The notes under the pieces were generated by a model, which did no database searches, was not told the DNA's origin, and saw only the letters and a list, made by a program, of their open reading frames with translations. Source: Haloplanus sp. GDY1 (lineage in GTDB: Archaea > Halobacteriota > Halobacteria > Halobacteriales > Haloferacaceae). Taken from it: DNA of 64,000 nucleotides. The stretch's first letter is position 1. Every line of letters starts with the position of its first letter. Shown one piece after another: positions 1-7,084 of this stretch. Location: the NCBI RefSeq assembly GCF_023703775.1, contig NZ_CP098514.1, positions 310,001 to 374,000 of the forward strand. Reading direction: 5' to 3'. Both the position numbers and the translations under genes were made by a program.

Positions 1-284
1 ATCACCCCGCCCTCCTCGGCGCGGATCCAACCCAGACCGGCGGCGACGGTTTCGTTCGACTGCGCCGTCTCGGCGGCCGCGAGCACGGTTCCGACGGGCG
101 CGCCGACGCCGTAGTCGGCCTCGCTCCGGCCGGGGCGGACGACCGACCGCTCGGGCGGGACGATCGAGGAGTAGGTGACGAGGTTGTAGTTGTGGATCCC
201 GGCGTCCGCGAGCGCCGCGTCGAACGCGCTCAGCGGCGTCGTGGCGTCGCCGCGGCCCCAGACGACCTCGATGGCGTCGCTCAT
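1..284 (-). CDS. pdaD: Pyruvoyl-dependent arginine decarboxylase, N-terminal part (runs off left edge)
   Basis: About 94 residues are visible, from ATG at 284. The family cleaves itself between two serines to make a pyruvoyl cofactor and converts arginine to agmatine, feeding polyamine and, in archaea, agmatidine synthesis. The family N-terminal motifs are present: VVWGRGDATTPLSAFDAAL, then HNYNLVTYSSIVPP with the Ser39-Ser40 cleavage pair, then VGAPVGTVLA and AAGLGWIRAEEGG. The catalytic C-terminal part lies outside the window. It is divergent from the gene at 393. Confidence 0.9.
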   Translation of the reverse strand, partial: MSDAIEVVWGRGDATTPLSAFDAALADAGIHNYNLVTYSSIVPPERSVVRPGRSEADYGVGAPVGTVLAAAETAQSNETVAAGLGWIRAEEGGV

Positions 285-361
285 ACCGACGCTTCGGTAT
301 CGGGGGGTGAAAGGGGTTGCCGTCCCCGTCGTCGGTCGGCGCCCCCGCCGTCGGTCGGGGG

Positions 362-370
362 GACTTTAAC
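362..370 (+). promoter_or_regulatory. TATA-like promoter element
   Basis: An AT-rich patch, actttaacg, lies about 25 bases before the ATG at 393 in otherwise very G+C-rich DNA. This is the spacing expected for a haloarchaeal TATA box driving a nearly leaderless transcript. Confidence 0.45.
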
Positions 371-392
371 GCCCCCCGACTGACGCGTACGC

Positions 393-899
393 ATGGTACT
401 CAGAGCAGTCGACGGCGTCGAACCGACGGTTCACGAGGACGCCTACGTCGACGACGCGGCGGTCGTCGTCGGCGACGTGACCGTCGAGCGCGACGCCTCG
501 GTCTGGCCGAACGCCACGCTCCGGGGGGACCAGCCCATCGTGATCAGCGAGGGAGCCAACGTCCAGGACAACGCCGTCTGTCACGAGGACGCGGTCGTCG
601 GCCCCTACGCCACCGTCGGTCACACGGCCATCGTCCACGCGGCGACCGTCGAGGAGCGCGGACTGGTCGGGATGGGGGCGGTCGTCCTCGACGACGCGAC
701 GGTCGGCGAGGGCGCCATCGTCGCGGCCGGGAGCGTCGTCACCGAGGGGACCGAGGTCCCGCCGGAGACGCTCGTCGCGGGGACGCCCGCCGACGTCATC
801 AAGGAGATTCCCGACTCGTCGTGGTCGGAGGCGGCCGACCGCTACGTCGAGAAGGCCGACGTCTACGCCGAGACGTCGACCGTCGTCGACGAGGACTGA
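393..899 (+). CDS. Gamma-carbonic anhydrase-like hexapeptide-repeat protein
   Basis: 168 residues forming a left-handed beta-helix. Imperfect hexapeptide repeats run from about residue 15 to 145 (VVVGDVTVERDASVWPNATL and onward). The three zinc-type histidines of gamma-class carbonic anhydrases are present at His64 (AVCHED), His77 and His82 (GHTAIVH), with the RGD at 44-46 and NVQDN at about 57. That supports a metal-binding trimer, possibly CO2 hydration, although many family members have no proven activity. A short acidic helical tail follows the helix. It is a single-gene unit with its own promoter; the opposite-strand osmC-like gene ends 5 bases beyond it. Confidence 0.85.
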   Translation: MVLRAVDGVEPTVHEDAYVDDAAVVVGDVTVERDASVWPNATLRGDQPIVISEGANVQDNAVCHEDAVVGPYATVGHTAIVHAATVEERGLVGMGAVVLDDATVGEGAIVAAGSVVTEGTEVPPETLVAGTPADVIKEIPDSSWSEAADRYVEKADVYAETSTVVDED

Positions 900-903
900 C
901 CGC

Positions 904-1323
904 TCAGCGCAGGTCGGCGGTCAGTTCGATGTTCGGGCCGGCGAGCGCCTTCGACACCGGGCAGTTGTTCTTGGCGTCGATGGCGTACTCGCGGAACTCC
1001 GCCTCGGAGGCGTCGGGGACGGTCCCCTCGGCCACGAGTTCGATCTCGTCGATGGTGAGGTCGCCGGCGTCGAGGTGGACGCTCGCCTCGGCGTCGATGC
1101 GCTCGGGCGTGAAGCCGTCCTCCGCGAGGGCGTTCGCGAGCGCCATGGCGAAACAGCCCGCCTCGGCGGCGCCGATCAGTTCCTCGGGGTTCGTCCCCTC
1201 GGCGTCCTCGAACCGGGAGCCGAACGAGTAGGGTCCCTCGTACGCGCCGCTGCCGAGGGCGACCGTCCCGCCGCCCGTCTGCAAGTCGCCTTCCCACGTC
1301 GCTTCCGCGGTTCTGGTTGGCAT
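904..1323 (-). CDS. OsmC family peroxiredoxin-like protein
   Basis: 139 residues of the OsmC/Ohr family, which reduce organic hydroperoxides using two cysteines. Both are visible: Cys57 in AEAGCFAMALANAL and Cys121 in KNNCPVSKAL, with a candidate catalytic Arg37 in GSRFED. The N-terminal AEATWEGDLQTGGG matches OsmC rather than Ohr. The length is typical. It is convergent with the carbonic anhydrase-like gene. A cytosolic detoxification role is inferred from the family. Confidence 0.88.
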   Translation of the reverse strand: MPTRTAEATWEGDLQTGGGTVALGSGAYEGPYSFGSRFEDAEGTNPEELIGAAEAGCFAMALANALAEDGFTPERIDAEASVHLDAGDLTIDEIELVAEGTVPDASEAEFREYAIDAKNNCPVSKALAGPNIELTADLR

Positions 1324-1365
1324 GGCGTCCCGCCCCTACTCCCGGTCGACTCAAGTTAGTTTCCC

Positions 1366-2979
1366 TCACCCCTCGCCGATCATCCGATCCTCGTCCTCCC
1401 ACTCCTGGGACCGGAGTTCGTACTTCTGGACCTTTCCCGTCGCCGTCGTGGGGAGGGAGACGACGAACTCGATCCGCTTGACGGCCTTGAAGCCCGCGAG
1501 GTGGTCGCGGGTGAACTCGATCAGTTCCTCGGCGGTGACCCCCGGGTCGTTCGGGTCGCCGCTCTCGGGGACCACGAAGGCCTTCGGCTCCTCGCCCCAC
1601 CGCTCGCTCGGCGCGGGGATGACCGCCACGTCCGACACCGCCGGGTGCTCGAACAGCGTGTCCTCCAGTTCGATGCTGGAGATGTTCTCCCCGCCGCTGA
1701 TGATGATGTCCTTTTTCCGGTCCTGGATGGCGATCATGCCGTTCTCGTCGACCGTCGCCAGGTCGCCCATGTGGTAGTAGCCCTCGGCGCGTTCGCTGAA
1801 GGCCTCCTCGGTCGCCTCGGGTTTCTCCCAGTAGCCCTCCATCACCTGGTTGCCGCGGACGACCACCTCCCCGATGGTCTCGTCGTCCCGGGGCACGTCC
1901 TCGCCGTCCTCGTCGACGACGCGGATTTCGGTGCCGAGGAAGCCGAGCCCCTGTCGCTTCTTGACCGCGAAGCGGTCGGCGCTGTCGTCGTCGAAGAAGC
2001 GCCGGGCGTCGGAGGTGGTGACCAGCGGACCGGTTTCGGTGGCGCCGTAGACGTGGGTGAGATACCAGCCGAACTCGTCCTCGACGGTGCGGATGGTGGC
2101 CTCCGGCGGCGCCGACCCCGCGGTGGCGATGCGCACGTCGTTGTCGCCGCTCGTCGCCACGTCGGCGTCGCGGTAGTAGTCGCTCAGCATGTTCAGCACC
2201 GTCGGCGCGCCACAGAGGTAGGAGACGTCCTCCTCGACGACGGTGTCGAAGATCCACTCGGCGTCGATCCCGCGGGTGCAGACGTGTTTCGCGCCCATGC
2301 CCGTGATCGCGAAGATGTGCCCCCAGCCGTTGACGTGGAACATCGGGAGCGTCCAGAGGTAGACGTCGTCGTCCGAGATGTCCTGGTGGATCGTCGTCAG
2401 GTAGGCGTGGAGCGTCTCACACCGGTGGGTGCGCATCACGCCCTTGGGGTCGCCGGTCGTCCCCGAAGTGTAGTTGATGGTGATGACCTCGTCCTCGCTC
2501 ATCTCCGGGCGGTCGTAGTCGCTCTCCGCCGCCGCCAGCAGGTCCTCGAAGTCCTCCCAGTCGCCGTCGACGGCCTCGGGGTCGTTCGTGACGAACGTCT
2601 CCGTCGGCACGTCGTCGCGGACGGCCTCCACCTTTCCGGCGTACTCGTGGTCGGCGTAGATGGCGTCGACGTCCGCGTCCCCGAGGATGTACTCGAAGTC
2701 CTCGGGTGTCAGACGGTAGTTGAGCGGCGTGTGGATGGCGCCGAGTTGCATGATCCCGTAGGCCGCCTCGAGGTGGAAGTGCGTGTTCGGATCGAGGACT
2801 GCCACTCGGTCGCCCTTCTCGATGCCGCGGCTCTGGAGGGCGGCGGCGAACCGATCCGCCCGCGCGCCGAGCTCGTCGTACGTGTACCGTTCGCCCGTCG
2901 TCGCGACCACCGCCTCGTGGTCGCCGTAGTAGTCCCGGGCTCTGTCGAGAAAGTCGGTCACCAGGAGCGGTTTCTGCAT
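1366..2979 (-). CDS. AMP-forming acyl-CoA synthetase (fatty-acid-CoA ligase type)
   Basis: 537 residues from the ATG at 2979; a longer in-frame reading exists but the family alignment begins at MQKPLLVTDFL. It activates a carboxylic acid to an acyl-adenylate and then the CoA thioester. The adenylation motifs are in order: INYTSGTTGDPKGV (P-loop A3), YGATETGP (A5), YYHMGDLATVDENG (A7), the hinge RKKDIIISGGENIS (A8) and TATGKVQKYELR with the catalytic lysine (A10). The exact chain length of the substrate cannot be told. It may work in beta-oxidation with the acyl-CoA dehydrogenase at 17614, but the two genes are not linked. Confidence 0.9.
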   Translation of the reverse strand: MQKPLLVTDFLDRARDYYGDHEAVVATTGERYTYDELGARADRFAAALQSRGIEKGDRVAVLDPNTHFHLEAAYGIMQLGAIHTPLNYRLTPEDFEYILGDADVDAIYADHEYAGKVEAVRDDVPTETFVTNDPEAVDGDWEDFEDLLAAAESDYDRPEMSEDEVITINYTSGTTGDPKGVMRTHRCETLHAYLTTIHQDISDDDVYLWTLPMFHVNGWGHIFAITGMGAKHVCTRGIDAEWIFDTVVEEDVSYLCGAPTVLNMLSDYYRDADVATSGDNDVRIATAGSAPPEATIRTVEDEFGWYLTHVYGATETGPLVTTSDARRFFDDDSADRFAVKKRQGLGFLGTEIRVVDEDGEDVPRDDETIGEVVVRGNQVMEGYWEKPEATEEAFSERAEGYYHMGDLATVDENGMIAIQDRKKDIIISGGENISSIELEDTLFEHPAVSDVAVIPAPSERWGEEPKAFVVPESGDPNDPGVTAEELIEFTRDHLAGFKAVKRIEFVVSLPTTATGKVQKYELRSQEWEDEDRMIGEG

Positions 2980-3156
2980 GACGAGAAGGTGTCCGCGCGA
3001 GTCTATAATTGTTTTTGTGTACACACCGGAACGGCCATCCGACACCGATCACTGATACCGTGTGACAGTTACCCACAGATTCAAGTCGATCGGGTCCGGA
3101 GTGGGCGACGTCCGGCCCGGATCGACCGACGACGAGGTGGTCCGGGCGACCGAGCC

Positions 3157-3345
3157 ATGAACGATACGAGCGACACCCACGGATCACGATTGGACCGCGC
3201 ACAGCGTCGGCAGCTGCGAGACCTCGGCTGGCGGTGGCTGGGCCGCCGGCGAGCCAAGCGCCCCCGGTCGATCAGCCGGCGGCACCTCGTCGACGCCGAC
3301 GTGGACGACCAGGGGACCCTCGTCGACCTGGAGGCGCGCCTCTAG
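3157..3345 (+). CDS. Small basic hypothetical protein
   Basis: 62 codons from ATG at 3157. The protein is unusually basic for a halophile, with an Arg-rich centre (RAQRRQLRDLGWRWLGRRRA) and an acidic C-terminal third (HLVDADVDDQGTLVDLEARL). It overlaps the 3' end of the opposite-strand cupin gene by four bases. No family is recognised. The amphipathic Arg/Trp segment could bind nucleic acid or membrane, but it could also be a chance reading frame in G+C-rich DNA. Confidence 0.4.
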   Translation: MNDTSDTHGSRLDRAQRRQLRDLGWRWLGRRRAKRPRSISRRHLVDADVDDQGTLVDLEARL

Positions 3346-3659
3346 GGCGCGCCCGCGACGACGAACAGGGAGTCCTCTTCGGCGTCGAGTCGCCGGGTCG
3401 CCCCGGGGTCGACGCGCAGGGCGTCCCCCGCCGACATCGACACCGTCTCCCCCTCGACCGTCGCCGTCGCCGCCCCCTCGACCAGGACGTACACCTCCTC
3501 CTGACCGTCGTCCTCGTGGTCGTGGGGTTTGCCGCTCCAGCCCGCCTCGACGTCGAGCACCGAGACGCCGAGGTTCGAACAGTCGAGCGCGTCGCGCAGG
3601 AAGTGGAGACCGCCACCGACCGGGTCGACGTCCTCGTAATCGACGAGCGTGTGTGCCAT
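3342..3659 (-). CDS. Cupin-domain protein
   Basis: 105 residues of a single conserved beta-barrel. Cupin motif 1 is seen as KPHDHEDDGQEEVYVLVEG, giving two His and a Glu as metal ligands. The second motif is degenerate (GDALRVDPGATRRL lacks the usual His). The start at 3659 is the only ATG that fits the fold. The substrate is unknown. Small stand-alone cupins of this size are often regulators or enzymes acting on small metabolites. Confidence 0.8.
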   Translation of the reverse strand: MAHTLVDYEDVDPVGGGLHFLRDALDCSNLGVSVLDVEAGWSGKPHDHEDDGQEEVYVLVEGAATATVEGETVSMSAGDALRVDPGATRRLDAEEDSLFVVAGAP

Positions 3660-3706
3660 GGAGGAGCGTTGGGTCGGCGACGACAAAAGTCCGCCGTCGG
3701 CAGCCC

Positions 3707-4213
3707 TCACTCCGGCGGCGACTCCGAGTCGGACGCGCCCTCCACCAGGTCGACGAGTTCGGCCTGTTCCTCCCGGGTACCAACCGCGACGAGCAGATCC
3801 TCCGCGTCGAGTTCGGTCTCGGGCGGCGGGTTCGAGATGGTCCGCTCCCCCCGCTGGATGGCGATGATGGAGGTCCCCGTCTCGCTCCGGATCCGCGACT
3901 CCGCGAGCGTCTTGCCCGCGACCGGCGAGGACGGCGTCACCTCCACCCACTCGATGATGGCCTCGCCGAGGGGCACCGAGAGGGACTCCACGTCGACGGA
4001 CTCGAAGTACGCCCCCTCGAGGATGGAGCCGAGTCGGTTGGCCTGTTCGCCCTTCAGGTCGAGGATCTTCTCGCCGTCGGCGTCGGGGCCGTCCCGACGA
4101 AAGAGCTCACAGCGGCCGTCGTGGTGGACGACCACCACCACGCTTCGCTCGCCCGTGAGTTCGAGTTCGAACTTGCGGCCGACGCCGGGCACCTCCGACT
4201 CGTACACCCGCAT
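3707..4213 (-). CDS. KhtT-like TrkA-C (RCK-C) regulatory subunit of the antiporter
   Basis: 168 residues. The N-terminal half (about 1-75) is a family-specific beta-rich domain. The C-terminal half (about 85-155) is a TrkA-C ligand-binding domain (PLGEAIIEWVEV ... GKTLAESRIRSETGTSIIAI ... LDAEDLLVAVGT). In the known KhtT-KhtU pair this subunit gates a K+/H+ antiporter in response to pH and nucleotides. It lies 80 bases downstream of the antiporter gene on the same strand, so an operon and physical partnership are likely. Confidence 0.85.
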   Translation of the reverse strand: MRVYESEVPGVGRKFELELTGERSVVVVVHHDGRCELFRRDGPDADGEKILDLKGEQANRLGSILEGAYFESVDVESLSVPLGEAIIEWVEVTPSSPVAGKTLAESRIRSETGTSIIAIQRGERTISNPPPETELDAEDLLVAVGTREEQAELVDLVEGASDSESPPE

Positions 4214-4293
4214 ACCGACACTCCGCCCCCTCGATGCCTAAACCTGTCGTCGGGTCGAGCCGCCGTCGTCACGTCGGCCGGTCCCCCGTCGCG

Positions 4294-5490
4294 TCAGCTC
4301 CCCACCGACGGCAGCAGCCGTTCGAGCCGATCCGAGGCCCCCATCAGCGTCGTGCCCAGCGTACTCATGACGAGGACGTACCCGACCGCCACCGCGTAGA
4401 TGGTCCGTGCCGTCTCCGGGGGCAGCGTCGTCCCCGCGCCCGCGAGCGCGACTGCGGCGATGATCAGCGAGAACTCCCCGCGCGTGACCATCGCCAGCCC
4501 CACCCGGAGCGACCGGCGGTCGTCGAGGCCGTACACCCGGCCGCCGTAGAAGCCGCTCGCGAGTTTCGTGGGGGCCGTCACCGCGACGACGACGGCGATC
4601 ACGTCGAGTGCGCCGACGATCACGAACGGGTCGGTGACGAGGCCGATCCAGAAGAAGAAGACGGCGGCGAAGGTGTCCCGGAGGGAGGAAAGCGACGCCT
4701 CCAGGTCGTGGACGTACTCCGTCGCGCTGAAGGCCATCCCGACGAAGAAGGCGGCGACCGCCTCGCTGACGCCGACGGCGAGTGCCGCCCCCGCCAGCAG
4801 GACCGTCACCGCCACCGCACGCAGGACGAAATACTCCGAGGAGGGGGTGTCGAGCAGGCGCTCGAAAAAGCGCGTCCCCAGGGCCGCGAGGGCGACGAGC
4901 AGGAGGATGAACCCGAGCGCGAGGCCGATGGACCGGGCCGCCGCCTCCACGTTCCCCCCGCCGATAACCAGCGCCGAGACGACGGCGAGGTAGACCGCGA
5001 TCACGAGGTCCTCGAAGACGAGGACGCCGAGCAGCGGCGAACTCTCGGGATTGGCGATCCACCCCAGATCGAGCAACGACTTGGTGATGACGGCGCTGGA
5101 GGAGATGTAGACGATCCCCGCCACCAACAGCGCGGGCAGGAGGCCGCCGAAGAGCACGAGGCCGAGCGCCAGCCCGACCCCGAAGTTGACGACGAAGTCG
5201 GCCACGCCCGCCGCGCCGATCCGGGCACGGTCCGCGAGCAGCCTGTCGAGGTTGAACTCCAGGCCGAGGAAAAAGAGGAGGAAGACGATGCCGAGTTCGG
5301 CGCCGACGGTCACGAACTCGCCCGCCGAGACGGCGGGCAGGCCGACCCGGCCGAGGACGAACTCGTTCAGTCCGATCCCCGCGACGATGTAGAAGGGGAT
5401 CGGCGAGAGGTTCGCGCGAGCGGCGAGCACGCCCACGGCCCCGATGGCCGCGAACATCACCCCGACTTCGAGCAGCGCCGTCTCAGCCAT
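4294..5490 (-). CDS. CPA2-type cation:proton antiporter (Kef/KhtU family)
   Basis: 398 residues from the ATG at 5490 (MAETALLEVGVMFAAIG); the upstream in-frame sequence is Arg-rich and unlike a membrane protein. About 11-12 hydrophobic spans cover the whole length, typical of the Na_H_exchanger fold. LGLEFNLDRLL, SSSAVITKSLLDLG and RGEFSLIIAAVAL match CPA2 family signatures. It lacks the C-terminal TrkA-N domain of KefB/C. That regulator is supplied separately by the next gene. The expected role is K+ (or NH4+, Na+) efflux against protons for ion and pH balance in a salt-in halophile. Confidence 0.9.
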   Translation of the reverse strand: MAETALLEVGVMFAAIGAVGVLAARANLSPIPFYIVAGIGLNEFVLGRVGLPAVSAGEFVTVGAELGIVFLLFFLGLEFNLDRLLADRARIGAAGVADFVVNFGVGLALGLVLFGGLLPALLVAGIVYISSSAVITKSLLDLGWIANPESSPLLGVLVFEDLVIAVYLAVVSALVIGGGNVEAAARSIGLALGFILLLVALAALGTRFFERLLDTPSSEYFVLRAVAVTVLLAGAALAVGVSEAVAAFFVGMAFSATEYVHDLEASLSSLRDTFAAVFFFWIGLVTDPFVIVGALDVIAVVVAVTAPTKLASGFYGGRVYGLDDRRSLRVGLAMVTRGEFSLIIAAVALAGAGTTLPPETARTIYAVAVGYVLVMSTLGTTLMGASDRLERLLPSVGS

Positions 5491-5735
5491 CCACGCGCCC
5501 CCCTTCCGTCGGCACTCCGAGCCGTCCCGACGTCGTCCGGGCCCCGGCGCCCGGGAACGCGGTACCGGTGCGGTGCCGGCTTCGCTTCGACCCGCCGGCG
5601 GACGCCGTCTCCATGCGTACACTCGAACCGGCCCTCCCGTATCAATCTCCCGTCGACCGCCGGCGCGGCGACTCTCAAAGAGCCGTTTGTGTCTTCACGA
5701 AGGCTTTGTGGTCCCGGGACGGAGCCCGATCCGTG

Positions 5736-6518
5736 ATGCAACGACACGCACTCCTCACCGTGGGACTCGCAGTCCTGCTCGTGATCGCCGGCTGTTCGGC
5801 CGGGACCTCCTCGCCCGCCGCGACGGCCGACTCGCCGACGACCCCGGACTCCGACAGCACCATCGAGGTCGCCGGCACCGGCAGCGCCGACGCCGAACCG
5901 AACCAGGCAGTCGTCCGGGTGTCCGTCGTCGCGACCGGCGACACCGCCGCGACCGCCCGCGAGCGACTCGCCGCCAACACCTCGCGGATGCGCTCCGCCC
6001 TCCGCGAGGCCGGCGTCGACGAGGATCGGATCGTCACGCAGCGATACGACATCTACCAGGATCGGCGCCGACCGCCCGAGGAGGGCGCCGAACCCCGGAT
6101 CCAGTACCGCGCCTCGCACTCCTTCGAGATCACCGTGACCGACCCCGGCCGCGTGGGCGGCGTCGTCGACACCGCCGTCGCGAACGGTGCCACCGAAATC
6201 GACGACGTGACCTTCACGCTCTCCACCGAGCGCCGTCGCGAACTCGAACGCCGGGCCCGGAGTGCCGCGATGGCCGACGCGCGGGCGAAGGCGGAGTCGC
6301 TCGCGGCCGACGCCGACCTCTCCGTCACCGGCGTGAACGTGATCCAGACGACCGAGGCCGGCGTTCCCCGGCCCGTGGACGAGGCCGCCTACATGACCGC
6401 GACGCCCGCCGCCACCGGCGCCCCGCCGACGGACATCGAATCGGGGCCGGTCACCGTGCGGACGACCGTTCGGGTGGTGTACGAGGCGGGACCCGAGGGG
6501 AACGCGACGGGCGAGTGA
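5736..6518 (+). CDS. SIMPL (DUF541) domain lipoprotein
   Basis: 260 residues from ATG at 5736, chosen because it begins a signal peptide (MQRHALLTVGLAVLLVIAGC) ending in a lipobox with Cys20. A low-complexity Ser/Thr linker follows, then a SIMPL domain (about 45-255) beginning STIEVAGTGSADAEPNQAVVRVSV, the hallmark of this YggE-like family. It is predicted to be lipid-anchored outside the cell. Family function is poorly known; bacterial YggE relates to oxidative stress. It is divergent from the antiporter gene. Confidence 0.85.
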   Translation: MQRHALLTVGLAVLLVIAGCSAGTSSPAATADSPTTPDSDSTIEVAGTGSADAEPNQAVVRVSVVATGDTAATARERLAANTSRMRSALREAGVDEDRIVTQRYDIYQDRRRPPEEGAEPRIQYRASHSFEITVTDPGRVGGVVDTAVANGATEIDDVTFTLSTERRRELERRARSAAMADARAKAESLAADADLSVTGVNVIQTTEAGVPRPVDEAAYMTATPAATGAPPTDIESGPVTVRTTVRVVYEAGPEGNATGE

Positions 6519-7084
6519 GCCGTTTCCCCGACCCGCTCCCACTCGCCCGAGGTCCCCCCGTCGCTGCGGTCCTCCGGAACGAGGAGGGCATTCGTTTGGG
6601 TTGTTGATTATCCGGGGGACAGGTCGTTATATCCGGTTAGCGGGAGATGGTCGATACGGGGGGACGGGTGCCTCTGACATATGGCTACAGAGCCCAACTC
6701 CCCGATTTTGCGAGCCGAGATGGGTGCGACCGGAACGATGTCTCGTGTGGACGGACGACCCCGACGATCCCACTTCCGACGAGGACGACCCCGCGAGCAC
6801 CATTACAGCGGCCTTGGGAAACGATGTGCCGGCAGTCACATCCAGCGCACCCTGGATCACTACAGCCCCGCCCATAGCAGCGAGGGCAACCCAGTGCCAG
6901 CGCTCCGGCGGCATGGGCCAGCGTGTCGAGCGGCGTTCTGGTCGCGCTCCCGAGCATCCCCTCGTCGACTCCCGGTCCTTCATCGGCGCTCGCGTCGGAG
7001 CCGGCGTCGACGGTCCCCGACCGATCGCGTCCCGGTGAGCGGTGCTTCTAACGTGCCGGGGCGAATCCACGGTAGCCGAGAAGG
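6519..7084. other. Intergenic stretch with one doubtful small reading frame
   Basis: About 565 bases separate the SIMPL gene and the HEAT-propeller gene. An AT-rich patch around 6601-6640 may be a promoter or terminator. Frames on both strands are open but with poor haloarchaeal codon use. Only the minus-strand frame at 6627-6914 has protein-like character. No RNA gene, repeat array or clear inverted repeat is seen. Confidence 0.5.
6627..6914 (-). CDS. Possible small membrane protein, or decayed gene
   Basis: 95 codons starting MPPERWHWVALAAMGGAVV at 6914. The first 45 residues could form one or two membrane spans (WVALAAMGGAVVIQGALDV and AAVMVLAG). The remainder, after a Ser-rich stretch, looks like non-coding translation (Arg/His/Ser-rich, few acidic residues). 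The gene may be truncated at its 3' end, or the frame may be spurious. No family is recognised. Confidence 0.3.
   Translation of the reverse strand: MPPERWHWVALAAMGGAVVIQGALDVTAGTSFPKAAVMVLAGSSSSEVGSSGSSVHTRHRSGRTHLGSQNRGVGLCSHMSEAPVPPYRPSPANRI

Noticed and set aside
1501-3345. A 614-codon plus-strand reading frame across the acyl-CoA ligase gene
   Set aside because: It is antisense to a gene with complete ligase motifs and has a Val/Asp/Arg-biased composition, as expected from complementary G+C-rich codons. Only its last 62 codons have an independent start (kept as a separate low-confidence entry).
6601-7038. A 145-codon plus-strand frame before the HEAT-propeller gene
   Set aside because: Arg/Pro/Ser-rich translation with no protein-like pattern and no clear promoter; the minus-strand frame is slightly better but still doubtful.
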